Positions 34,363-42,768 of a stretch of 64,000 nt of DNA are shown in pieces (position 1 is the stretch's first letter; the number at the start of each line of letters is the position of its first letter). The notes under the pieces are model-generated. The model ran no database searches. It saw nothing but the letters and a program-made list of their open reading frames with translations, and was not told the origin of the DNA. The stretch comes from Gemmatimonadota bacterium. GTDB lineage: Bacteria; JBHIER01; G020348925. Position numbers and translations under genes: made by a program. The DNA lies in the NCBI GenBank assembly GCA_020348925.1, contig CP070758.1:2760908-2824907 (forward strand), given 5' to 3'.

Positions 34363-36075
34363 TTACGATCCAACCTCAGCCAGAAACACCATCAGTGCGA
34401 TAAGAAAAATAACAAGACAAACTGCCGCCATGTATCCCAGTATGTCGATACGGTACCGCCTCCATGAGAATCTCTTGGGCAAGCTCAACAGATCAACTAT
34501 GAGTAAACCTTGATCCACACCTTTATCCGATAATAGCCGTTCCATAAACGTTTTCCTCTGCTTCTCTCCAGAGGCAGATTCCGACATACCCTCCAGCATG
34601 ATGTCGACGTTCTCGTCCTTCAACCGCTGCTCTTTGCCCACCGGTGTATCGAGAAGCGTATAAAACTTCCTGAGCTGTTCTTCCGGTTCTCTCTTTGTTA
34701 CAAGACTGAAGAGTATCATAACGATAATACCGACAGGAATGTAGAGGGCGATCTGGTTGGCCAGGGGCCAATCCAGAACGTGACCGGTGTACACAGCCAC
34801 GGTTGCCATGGATAGTGCACTGAAGAAGGCACCGTATCGATTCGCCCGCCTCCACATGACACCGAACCAGAAAGCGATACCGAGATAGGCCGTCACCTTC
34901 CACACTTCGATGAGGCCTCCGATGACGCTGGGGAAAAGAAATGCGAAGAAAACACCGCCCGCAACACTGACGGCCGACGAAATTCGGGCAACTCTGAGGG
35001 TTTTCCGGTCCGACGCCTTGGGATTGATATATCGCAGATATACATTTCGGGTGAAGAGGGCGGAGGCATGAACCATAAACGCATCACAGGTAGACATAAC
35101 GGCTGCAGTCATGGCCGCAATCATGAGACCGACAAAGCCAATGGGCAGCAGGTTTTTGGCAGCCACACCAAAAGCAAGTTCACGTCCTTCGAAACCTAAC
35201 CCGGGATATAAAAAGGCAGCAAAGACTCCGGTAAAGGCCCAGCCCATGGTGGCCAGCCGCTTGATAAAATTACCGTACGTCCAGCCGGTCCGGCAGGCAA
35301 TCTCATTTTTGCCAGATCCTCCGATGGCCATATGATGAGGTTGGACGACAATACCCACCAGGCCGTTGATTACGATCATGACGATGAAAAAGAGCGTCAC
35401 TTCGTGGGGCGCCACCAGGCTGAACATGTGTTCCGGCAATCCCTGGTGAACGGCACCGATGCCGCCCGCAGCATTCAGGGCAAAGGGAATTAGAAGGAAT
35501 GATAGGACCAGGATGAGAACCCCCTGGATAAGATCTGTTACCACAGCAGCAACAAGACCTCCGGCCAAGCCGTAGATGACGAAGAGAATAGTGGCGACGA
35601 TGATGGTTGGGCCTTCCGGCATGGCACCGCCGGTGAGTCCCTCGATGGTCACTGCCGTCCCCTTCAACATAATTCCAATATCCATACAGAAAAACATTAC
35701 TCCAATAAAGGTATAGAGCATTGCCAGACCATTACCGTATCTTTCCTGAAAAAAGTCGGACATGGTGACGTATCTGAGCCGCCGGTATATGGGGGCAATG
35801 ATCCAGAAAAAGGGTGTTGAAAACATCCAGACCCACTGGTACCAGATACCAGCCAATCCTGTAGTGTACGATGCTCCTGCGACAGAAACGGGCTGGTCGG
35901 TGTGGGTCCCCGCACCGAAAGCCTGGGCAATCATCAGAACTTTACCGAATCCACGGTTGCCCATGAAGAAGTCGCCGGAAGATTTAATTTTTTTCCTGGT
36001 CCAGACACCGACGGCCGTAATACCAATGAAATAGGCCAATAGGACAATAAAATCAAATATGGATATGCCAAACAT
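34363..36075 (-). CDS. Sodium:solute symporter (SSS family), copy 2
   Basis: A 570-residue transporter with about 13 membrane helices and SSS features: FFMGNRGFGKVLMIAQAFGAG, GIWYQWVWMFSTPFFWIIAPIYRR and the sodium-site region around MSTCDAFMVHASALFTRN. A C-terminal extension holds a charged loop (LDTPVGKEQRLKDENVDIM) and one or two extra helices. Copy 3 (55611-57320) has the same architecture and many identical blocks, so these two are paralogues. The nearest neighbours are the beta-helix protein and a small orphan gene. The cargo may be an oligosaccharide or uronate. Specificity is not visible. Confidence 0.88.
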   Translation of the reverse strand: MFGISIFDFIVLLAYFIGITAVGVWTRKKIKSSGDFFMGNRGFGKVLMIAQAFGAGTHTDQPVSVAGASYTTGLAGIWYQWVWMFSTPFFWIIAPIYRRLRYVTMSDFFQERYGNGLAMLYTFIGVMFFCMDIGIMLKGTAVTIEGLTGGAMPEGPTIIVATILFVIYGLAGGLVAAVVTDLIQGVLILVLSFLLIPFALNAAGGIGAVHQGLPEHMFSLVAPHEVTLFFIVMIVINGLVGIVVQPHHMAIGGSGKNEIACRTGWTYGNFIKRLATMGWAFTGVFAAFLYPGLGFEGRELAFGVAAKNLLPIGFVGLMIAAMTAAVMSTCDAFMVHASALFTRNVYLRYINPKASDRKTLRVARISSAVSVAGGVFFAFLFPSVIGGLIEVWKVTAYLGIAFWFGVMWRRANRYGAFFSALSMATVAVYTGHVLDWPLANQIALYIPVGIIVMILFSLVTKREPEEQLRKFYTLLDTPVGKEQRLKDENVDIMLEGMSESASGEKQRKTFMERLLSDKGVDQGLLIVDLLSLPKRFSWRRYRIDILGYMAAVCLVIFLIALMVFLAEVGS

Positions 36076-36099
36076 CGGACGTCATAATCCTTTCATATT

Positions 36100-36621
36100 T
36101 CAAGTCTCATTTGATAATAACTGATTAGTTATAAGGGACCATGTCAGGGTGTCGCCACTCACGGGCACACCGTCAGTTTCACCAGGAGAAACGAAATCCA
36201 GGGTTCCGTCGTAGTGCATATCATAGTAAAAACGATAGTGGGTTCGGCTGTCACCTTCAACCCGGGCATTATCGAGAGGATGCTCTGTCGACTGAGTCGG
36301 ATCATAGCTCGGTCCATAGTATACGCTGAAATCGCTAACGTGAAAAGAGATTCCGATGGCATACTCGATATGCCTTTCACCCGGTTCCGGATTATTGGGA
36401 TATTCCGTGACCGGATGGTAGGTCCATACCGGCCAGCGCATCTGGCCGTCGGCAATGCAATTGCATTTATTCTGCGTCGTCACCAGTTTCCCCACACCGA
36501 ATTTCCCCCAGCGCATATAATCCCGCGGTACCAGGCGCTGTCCAAATGAAGATCGATTGAACAAAAAGAGTGTCAGTAGTGAAAGGATGATAATAAGCCT
36601 TATTCTCCTGAAAATGTACAT
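36100..36621 (-). CDS. Small secreted protein of unknown function, possibly the N-terminal remnant of a larger protein
   Basis: A 173-residue protein with a clear signal peptide after the ATG at 36621 (AAGGTGG is six bases upstream). The mature part reads RWGKFGVGKLVTTQNKCNC, then MRWPVWTYHPVTEYPNN and ERHIEYAIGISFHVSDF. I recall such text from the start of long secreted proteins in KSB1/Latescibacterota-type genomes, but cannot check this. The frame stops abruptly after a short Gly/Thr-rich stretch, 24 bases before the symporter start. It may be a genuine short protein or a truncated copy. No catalytic motif is visible. Confidence 0.5.
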   Translation of the reverse strand: MYIFRRIRLIIILSLLTLFLFNRSSFGQRLVPRDYMRWGKFGVGKLVTTQNKCNCIADGQMRWPVWTYHPVTEYPNNPEPGERHIEYAIGISFHVSDFSVYYGPSYDPTQSTEHPLDNARVEGDSRTHYRFYYDMHYDGTLDFVSPGETDGVPVSGDTLTWSLITNQLLSNET

Positions 36622-36646
36622 GCGACACCACCTTCTCGCATATTCA

Positions 36647-38650
36647 TTATTCAGATTTGTTTGGTAATTCAAAAGCACATGAAGCCCCTTTGCGTATGTA
36701 AACGGGAAATTTTGCCAATGGTACTGCTTCCATCAATATCCTTGGTCCCCGAATAATTCGGTCTCTATTCCAAAAATCGATCCACTCTCCCTGTGGGAAG
36801 TAAACTTCACGTTCCGTGGCATTACTGATCATACAGGCAACGAGTAGTTCATCACCAAACATGTACTGATAATTGCGTCTATGTACTTCCGGATCATCGG
36901 GCCATTCCCAGGCCAGATGGCGAACCATTGGGTATCCCTTTTCGTGGGCGATTCGGGCTTGTTCCAGGATATATGGTATCATATTCATTCGCAGCTTTGC
37001 GAAGTACCGATATATATCCACCGTTTCTTCATCCCAAGAGAAGGGCGCGTCCCAGCGATTTCCCTTACCGACCATTTGCATCAATGGGCTGAAGGTGCCT
37101 TGCTGTGCCCAGCGGATGAAGCAGGTCTTTGTACATTCATTCCCATACCCGCCGATATCCGATCCCCAGAATGCAAATCCTGTGAGGCCCGCTGCTGATT
37201 GGGCGCGGATAATAGCTGGTAGTCCTTTATCAAGACTGAAATCGCTTTCAAGATCACCCGGCCATTTCATCGTCCAGGATTGTGTGCCGGCCCAACCTGC
37301 TCGAGGCGTAAATTGGAAATCCTTTCCACGGACTTCCTGCAAGGCCTCCGCATATGTTTTGACCAGAAGATACGAGTGATAATTGTGCATCTCAGCCGGA
37401 TCTCTCCCACTGGGAGGTGTCACATTCATGGGGTACTTCTGTCCCCTATCCAGTTTCATTCCATCGATCCCCAGGTTCAAAGCGTTCTTGATAATGCTCT
37501 TGAACCACACCCGCGCCTCGGGATTTGCCAGATCGATGAGATGACGGTTCAAATGCTGCTCATCATTCTGAATACCAAAACCCCCGACAAGATAACCATT
37601 ATCCAACGCCTCTTGATAATAGCGTGAATCCGGAGTAAGAAAATCACAGCCCCAGACCATGACCCGAACTCCCAAGTCATGCAACTGCTGAATTCGATGT
37701 TCCGCATCCGGATATCGCTCTTCGTCGAAAATAAAATCATCACTTCCATAATCACCCTGCATCCAGGGCCGGTCAAGCCAGACCACGCCGAGGGGAATAT
37801 TATGGTCCCTATGACCCTGAACATCTTGAAAGACATCATCCCACGTTCCCTCATCCCGCCACTTCTGTGGCAAAAATGCCCAATCAGGTGGTAGTACGGG
37901 ATAGCCGGTTAAATCAAGATACTGGGGAAGAACGTCCCTCATTGTGTTTCCAATCCATATATGCATGGACAGATTCGGTGCTGGAAAATTTATTTCTATG
38001 TATGAGGAATCTGACGTTCCAAAATCAAAGTATCCCATATAGCCACTATCCACAAAAATACCATAACCTTTGGTGGACATGAAAAACGGTACATAATTGC
38101 ACTCATCGGGTGTCCCTTGCCGATTCAACATCTCGACTTTACAGCCCTTCAAGTCAATAGATTCCGTATACCATAGATCTCCAAGTCCGTAAAAATGCTC
38201 ATTTTTATCCTGAGTTAAGTCGAATGTTATCTCCTCGGCTTTTCCAGGAGGAGGTAACAATTCGACACATATATGCTGTTTTGCATCCATAGTAACACTT
38301 AACTGTCCGAATGTATCATCAGCCGAAACAAGATCGGCCCAAAATCCCTGAAAGCGCCTGTGAATCCGAATTGCTCGAATAAATGGGATCTTTTTCCCAT
38401 CGATCGTATAGAACACAAACCGACCATCAGTACTCTCAAACCTTGGTTCTTCGTCAGATAAGATCTTCAGCGACAAAGGATCTGATATAAATTCCACCTG
38501 AACTGACCGCCCACTGATGACTGCTTTTCCAGACCAAATATCCACTGAAACAGGCTCGATGGACTCTGTTGGAGCCATTGATACAACAAAGAAAATCATA
38601 AAAGAAACATATGGGGCAATGCGTCTCAATTTCATGCTTTTTCTCAACAT
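36647..38650 (-). CDS. Secreted GH31 alpha-glycosidase, copy 2
   Basis: The protein (667 residues from 38650; an ATG at 38635 is the alternative) has a signal peptide and a GH31 core. LGIDGMKLDRGQKYP holds the nucleophile Asp and MKWPGDLESDFSLDKGLPA holds the acid/base Asp. GFAFWGSDIGGYGNECTKTCFIRW completes the conserved region. It differs from copy 1 in both catalytic blocks (KLDRG against KMDDG), so it probably has another specificity. It follows an arylsulfatase gene by five bases, which suggests its substrate is uncovered by desulfation. The signal peptide is less clear than in copy 1. Confidence 0.82.
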   Translation of the reverse strand: MLRKSMKLRRIAPYVSFMIFFVVSMAPTESIEPVSVDIWSGKAVISGRSVQVEFISDPLSLKILSDEEPRFESTDGRFVFYTIDGKKIPFIRAIRIHRRFQGFWADLVSADDTFGQLSVTMDAKQHICVELLPPPGKAEEITFDLTQDKNEHFYGLGDLWYTESIDLKGCKVEMLNRQGTPDECNYVPFFMSTKGYGIFVDSGYMGYFDFGTSDSSYIEINFPAPNLSMHIWIGNTMRDVLPQYLDLTGYPVLPPDWAFLPQKWRDEGTWDDVFQDVQGHRDHNIPLGVVWLDRPWMQGDYGSDDFIFDEERYPDAEHRIQQLHDLGVRVMVWGCDFLTPDSRYYQEALDNGYLVGGFGIQNDEQHLNRHLIDLANPEARVWFKSIIKNALNLGIDGMKLDRGQKYPMNVTPPSGRDPAEMHNYHSYLLVKTYAEALQEVRGKDFQFTPRAGWAGTQSWTMKWPGDLESDFSLDKGLPAIIRAQSAAGLTGFAFWGSDIGGYGNECTKTCFIRWAQQGTFSPLMQMVGKGNRWDAPFSWDEETVDIYRYFAKLRMNMIPYILEQARIAHEKGYPMVRHLAWEWPDDPEVHRRNYQYMFGDELLVACMISNATEREVYFPQGEWIDFWNRDRIIRGPRILMEAVPLAKFPVYIRKGASCAFELPNKSE

Positions 38651-38655
38651 TTCAT

Positions 38656-40059
38656 CTATTGCCCTTCCCATCTCGTTGTCGGCCAGTGTTCAGAATCAGT
38701 ATGAGCCATAGCAAATACGGTTTCTATCTGCTTAACAACATCGGGATAACGATCTGCGATATTGTGTTCCTCACCGATGTCGGTCTTCAGATCATAGAGT
38801 TCCGTCGATTCATTTTTCATGGTGAAACGTACGGCTTTCCAGTCTCCCATGCGAACAGCCTGTCTGAATCCCCCTTGGAGAATTTCCCAGTAGAGGTACT
38901 CATGCTCCTTCACGCTTTTGCCGAAGAAAACGGGTGCTATTGACACACCGTCAATATCATCCGGTGGTATGACTCCTGCGAGTTCAGCACAGGTCGGCAG
39001 AACATCCCAGAAGGCCCACACATGATCGCTTACCGTTCCGGCCTGAATCGTTCCCGGCCACCAGGCTAAAGTGGGAACTCGAATTCCGCCCTCGTAGAGG
39101 TCTCTCTTGATTCCTCGCAGTGGTCCATTGCTGTTGAAAAAGTCGGGATCATTTCCATCCTCTTTGTGAGGACCGTTGTCGCTGGAGAAGATAACGAGCG
39201 TGTTGGACTCAAGTTTCAGCGATGTGAGCAGGTCCAATACTTTTCCAACACTGTGGTCCATTCGGGTGATGAGGGTCGCGTGATGCTTTTGATAGTCGGG
39301 CCATTCCTTTTCAGCGTAGATCGAATCGTGGGGAAGCCTTGTCCCGTCCGGCATATTTCCGCTTTGAGCATGAGGAATCTGATATGAAAGAAAAAGAAAG
39401 AAGGGCTTACTCCTGTTCTGTTCAATGAATTCCAAGGCTCTGTCGGTATAATAGTCGTGTATAAAATACGGGGGTTGAGTAAAAGCCGCCTCTTCATTGT
39501 GCCAGTAAGGATTAGGCGTGTCTTTTGGACTGCCATATTCAACAAGTAACTTGCCGAAAAACTCATCAAATCCGTGTCGCGTAGGGAAATCCTTCACGTT
39601 TTTCTTAACCAGTCCCCATTTGCCGAATATCCCGGTCACATATCCAGCCTGTTTCAGAACTTCAGCGATGGTGACATCCTCCACGGCCAGAGAAATTCGC
39701 TTCTTCATGGAGTCCGGCGCACCGATCCCCATGTGCGATTTATTGTCACGAACCGTCGTATGTCCGGTATGTTTTCCTGTGAGAAGTGAACACCGCGATG
39801 GCGCGCAGACCGTTGAGCCGGAGTAGGCCTGGGTGAAGCGAATTCCCTCTTCCGCCAGAGTATCCAGACGAGGCGTCTGGATCATCGTCTGTCCGCAGCA
39901 GCCAAGATCACCGTAACCCAGGTCATCGGCTAGGATGAAAACGACATTCGGTTTCTTCTTTTTTTGAGAGCAATTCAATCCTGGCAGCGTGAATGCCACT
40001 GTTCCTGCTGCCCCTATACTTAATTTCTTTAAGAATTCTCGACGGTCTATCGTGAGCAT
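38656..40059 (-). CDS. Secreted arylsulfatase-type sulfatase, Cys-type
   Basis: The 467-residue protein has a twin-arginine-like N-terminus (RREFLKKL) followed by a hydrophobic stretch and LNC, so it is probably exported by Tat as a lipoprotein. The S1 sulfatase signature is at Cys85 (CAPSRCSLLTG), where formylglycine forms. ADDLGYGDLG carries calcium-binding Asp residues, GKWGL and SSDNGPHK follow, and ELYDLKTDIGEEHNIA marks the C-terminal region. It sits next to the maturase gene (12 bases) that would activate it. It probably removes an O-sulfate from a galactosamine, glucosamine or uronate residue. The S1 subfamily is not resolvable by eye. Confidence 0.9.
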   Translation of the reverse strand: MLTIDRREFLKKLSIGAAGTVAFTLPGLNCSQKKKKPNVVFILADDLGYGDLGCCGQTMIQTPRLDTLAEEGIRFTQAYSGSTVCAPSRCSLLTGKHTGHTTVRDNKSHMGIGAPDSMKKRISLAVEDVTIAEVLKQAGYVTGIFGKWGLVKKNVKDFPTRHGFDEFFGKLLVEYGSPKDTPNPYWHNEEAAFTQPPYFIHDYYTDRALEFIEQNRSKPFFLFLSYQIPHAQSGNMPDGTRLPHDSIYAEKEWPDYQKHHATLITRMDHSVGKVLDLLTSLKLESNTLVIFSSDNGPHKEDGNDPDFFNSNGPLRGIKRDLYEGGIRVPTLAWWPGTIQAGTVSDHVWAFWDVLPTCAELAGVIPPDDIDGVSIAPVFFGKSVKEHEYLYWEILQGGFRQAVRMGDWKAVRFTMKNESTELYDLKTDIGEEHNIADRYPDVVKQIETVFAMAHTDSEHWPTTRWEGQ

Positions 40060-40071
40060 TTGATCGTCTCC

Positions 40072-41223
40072 TTACGCGACGGTGCAATCTAACGATGAAG
40101 AATGCTGACGCTTCCACTCTTCGGCCAACCACTGGAACCAGTTATCCGCATGTTCGAAAAACATCCTGTAGGCATCACAGAGGTAGTTTACATTACCAAT
40201 TCTTTCTTTAACGCACCCACCCCAACAATATTTCAACCATCGACAGTCTCTGCACGATTCGGGATGGTCTTTTTTCATCAAGCCAAATTCATTTTGCCGA
40301 TCGGAATTCAACATCTCACTAATACTGCCTTCCATAACGTTGCCGAGTTTCCAGTTGGATTCAACAAAAAAGTCACTTGAGTAAACATCTCCAGTGTACT
40401 CCACAACCACATAAATACCACAGACAGGAAGGAGAGTACATTCCGGCGGTTCCAGATCGACATAGTTGTAAAGAACGGAATCGAAGAAGCGGATTGATGT
40501 CGTGGGTACACCATCGGCAAAATCGTCAATCCAAAGATCGAACATAGAGCACAGAAAACGGCCGTATTCCTCCGGTGGCACGGCAAAGGGTGCCATTCGA
40601 AATGGATCCTGTGAATGTATCTCCACGCATGGAATAAATTGCATGTAGCTCAACCCTAACTCCTTTTGAAACTCATAGATCTCCTGAGGAAAACGCACCG
40701 AGTAATCAGTGACGACTGTGAGTGCATTGATCGCTACCCCCCCATCGAGCATTCGTTTCGCGGAATCGACAACACGCGACCATGACCCTCGACCGCTTTT
40801 CATGAACCGATAGTGATCGTGGATGTGTTCTGGGCCATCCAATGAAAGTCCTACCAGGAAATTATACTCTCGAAGAAATTTTGTCCATAAATCATCGATG
40901 AGAATCCCGTTGGTCTGGAGCCCGTTCCCAACAGTCTGCCCGCGCCCGTATTTTTTTTGGAACGCAACAGCCTTTTCAAAAAAAGGAAGTCCCATGAGTG
41001 TTGGTTCACCGCCCTGCCAGCCAAAGGAAACATTCTCCCGCGCCTTGGTCATGACCCGCCGGATGGTTTCCTCCAAAATGGTGTCACTCATTCGATGAAC
41101 CTTCGTCTCCGGAAACACATCGGCCTTCTTCAGATAGAAACAGTATTCACAGTCCATGTTGCAATCCGGCCCTGCTGGTTTTATGAGAATCGAACTCAAT
41201 TCTTTCAGTCGGGATTTCATCAT
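40072..41223 (-). CDS. Anaerobic sulfatase-maturating radical SAM enzyme (AnSME)
   Basis: A 383-residue radical SAM/SPASM protein. CNMDCEYC at Cys21, 25 and 28 binds the SAM cluster, and FGWQGGEPTLMGLPFF is the GGE motif. Auxiliary cluster Cys at 262, 268, 324, 327, 333, 337 and 349 match the spacing of Clostridium perfringens AnSME, with one exception: the position expected to hold the AuxI Cys276 ligand is Ser283 (VYSSDFF), while the adjacent catalytic Asp is kept. It oxidises Cys or Ser of sulfatases to formylglycine without oxygen. It lies between four sulfatase genes. The ATG at 41223 is chosen; a TTG at 41229 overlaps the previous stop. Confidence 0.9.
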   Translation of the reverse strand: MMKSRLKELSSILIKPAGPDCNMDCEYCFYLKKADVFPETKVHRMSDTILEETIRRVMTKARENVSFGWQGGEPTLMGLPFFEKAVAFQKKYGRGQTVGNGLQTNGILIDDLWTKFLREYNFLVGLSLDGPEHIHDHYRFMKSGRGSWSRVVDSAKRMLDGGVAINALTVVTDYSVRFPQEIYEFQKELGLSYMQFIPCVEIHSQDPFRMAPFAVPPEEYGRFLCSMFDLWIDDFADGVPTTSIRFFDSVLYNYVDLEPPECTLLPVCGIYVVVEYTGDVYSSDFFVESNWKLGNVMEGSISEMLNSDRQNEFGLMKKDHPESCRDCRWLKYCWGGCVKERIGNVNYLCDAYRMFFEHADNWFQWLAEEWKRQHSSSLDCTVA

Positions 41224-41225
41224 TT

Positions 41226-42686
41226 TCAATGACTCTGATAATCCTCAACTTCAAGCCAGGGATCATCTGTATTCGTGCGCATTTTTGTTAGTCTGTTTCT
41301 CAGTTCAATAAGAATCTCAGAAGAATGAGAGTCGGTAGAGAGATTGTTGACCTCATGGGGATCCCGCTCGATATCATAAAGCTCCTCTTTCGGCCTTTTA
41401 AGATATGTCTCGACCCGCCGCGCTCCCATCCATTCCAACTTCCGATCGACAATCCCCTGCCATGTCTTCGAAGCGATCAGATCAGAAGCACCTGGAAATT
41501 CCAGCTCGGGAAAAAGATTGAGTATATATTTATATCGACTTGTGCGAAGAGCACGCATGGGATAATTCATCGTCACCTGATGAAATGAGTGGGAGAAATA
41601 GACTTCATCCCATCCTTGGGGATTCCTCTCATCCAGAATCGACAGGAATGATCTTCCCGGCAAAGGATATTCCGGTCTGGACACACCTGTCCATTCCAGA
41701 ACAGTCGGAAGTAGATCGATAAAACTGATCACAGCTGCACTGACATACCTCCTCTTCACTCCAGGGAAACGAATGATTAGAGGTACTCGAACGCCTGCAT
41801 CGTACAGATTTGTTTTTGCACCGGGAAATGGAATCCCATTATCGCTCAGGTAAAGGATCAGTGTGCTTTCATACTGCCCTGAGTTTTGGAGTTCTTTCAG
41901 AACCATCCCTACTCCTGTATCCAAGCGTGTTATGCTTTCGTACATGTCAGCCAATTCCTCACGGACTTCCGGTATGTCAGGGAGAAAGTCTGGCACAATG
42001 ACATCGCCTGGATCATATGATCTCGGTACGATACCAGGATAAGTCTGCTTGTTCCCAAAGTCTTTTCTTTTCAGACGATGCGGATCTGAATAACCGATAA
42101 GAAGGAAAAAAGGCTGCTGTGTTTTCTGTCTAAAAAACTCACCTGCCTTCTCCGCCATCTTGCTGACGTCCCGATTCTCCATGATCTCTTCAGAGGAGAT
42201 TTCATAATCGAAATGAAATAGTGAATGTGGTTCAACGTGCAATTTTCCGATGAGGCCGGTTCGATATTTAGCCCGCTTGAGTAACGTCGGCATTGTTTCC
42301 ACCCAATCGAACATAGAAAAATGATGCTGCCTGTGAGCAAGTCCATATTGACCATTCTGGTGCGGATAAAGGCCGGTCAGTAGTGAGGATCGACTGGGAC
42401 TGCATGAGGCAGCTGTCGTAAAGGCATGCGTAAAACGGACACCTTCGTCCGCCAGTCGATCTATGTTAGGGGTCTGTATTATGGTATTCCCATAACAACC
42501 TGTCTGATCGATTCCATGATCGTCGGATATGAGCAACAGTATATTCCGTTCTGACATCGCCTCGGAGCGCAACTTCCCCGTAGAAAAGAAAGCCTGACCT
42601 GACGGAAGGAGACTTGCCATCAATGTGGTACCGCCGATTGACAGTGTTTTTTGCAGAAATGAACGACGAGTCAGGTGCTTTTTCAT
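41226..42686 (-). CDS. Heparan N-sulfatase-type sulfatase (N-sulfoglucosamine sulfohydrolase, SGSH-like)
   Basis: The 486-residue protein starts with RRSFLQKTLS, a Tat-like export signal. Cys95 in CSPSRSSLLTG is the formylglycine site. The neighbouring text closely follows human SGSH: LYPHQNGQYGL, TLLKRAKYRTGLIGKLHV, SYDPGDVIVPDFLPDIP, LSDNGIPFPGAKTNLYDAG, HQVTMNYPMRALRTSRYKYI and ELYDIERDPHEVNNLSTD. SGSH removes N-sulfate from glucosamine in heparan sulfate. This is the strongest sequence sign that heparan-sulfate-like chains are a substrate. It lies three bases from the maturase gene and 82 bases after another sulfatase gene. Final substrate would need assay, but the similarity runs across the whole length. 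Confidence 0.9.
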   Translation of the reverse strand: MKKHLTRRSFLQKTLSIGGTTLMASLLPSGQAFFSTGKLRSEAMSERNILLLISDDHGIDQTGCYGNTIIQTPNIDRLADEGVRFTHAFTTAASCSPSRSSLLTGLYPHQNGQYGLAHRQHHFSMFDWVETMPTLLKRAKYRTGLIGKLHVEPHSLFHFDYEISSEEIMENRDVSKMAEKAGEFFRQKTQQPFFLLIGYSDPHRLKRKDFGNKQTYPGIVPRSYDPGDVIVPDFLPDIPEVREELADMYESITRLDTGVGMVLKELQNSGQYESTLILYLSDNGIPFPGAKTNLYDAGVRVPLIIRFPGVKRRYVSAAVISFIDLLPTVLEWTGVSRPEYPLPGRSFLSILDERNPQGWDEVYFSHSFHQVTMNYPMRALRTSRYKYILNLFPELEFPGASDLIASKTWQGIVDRKLEWMGARRVETYLKRPKEELYDIERDPHEVNNLSTDSHSSEILIELRNRLTKMRTNTDDPWLEVEDYQSH

Positions 42687-42768
42687 CAGTCTTGTCTCAT
42701 TATAGTTACAATTTATCTATTCTGCTGTATATACTTCCTGTTATTCAGGTCAAGTACCGGAATGACAT

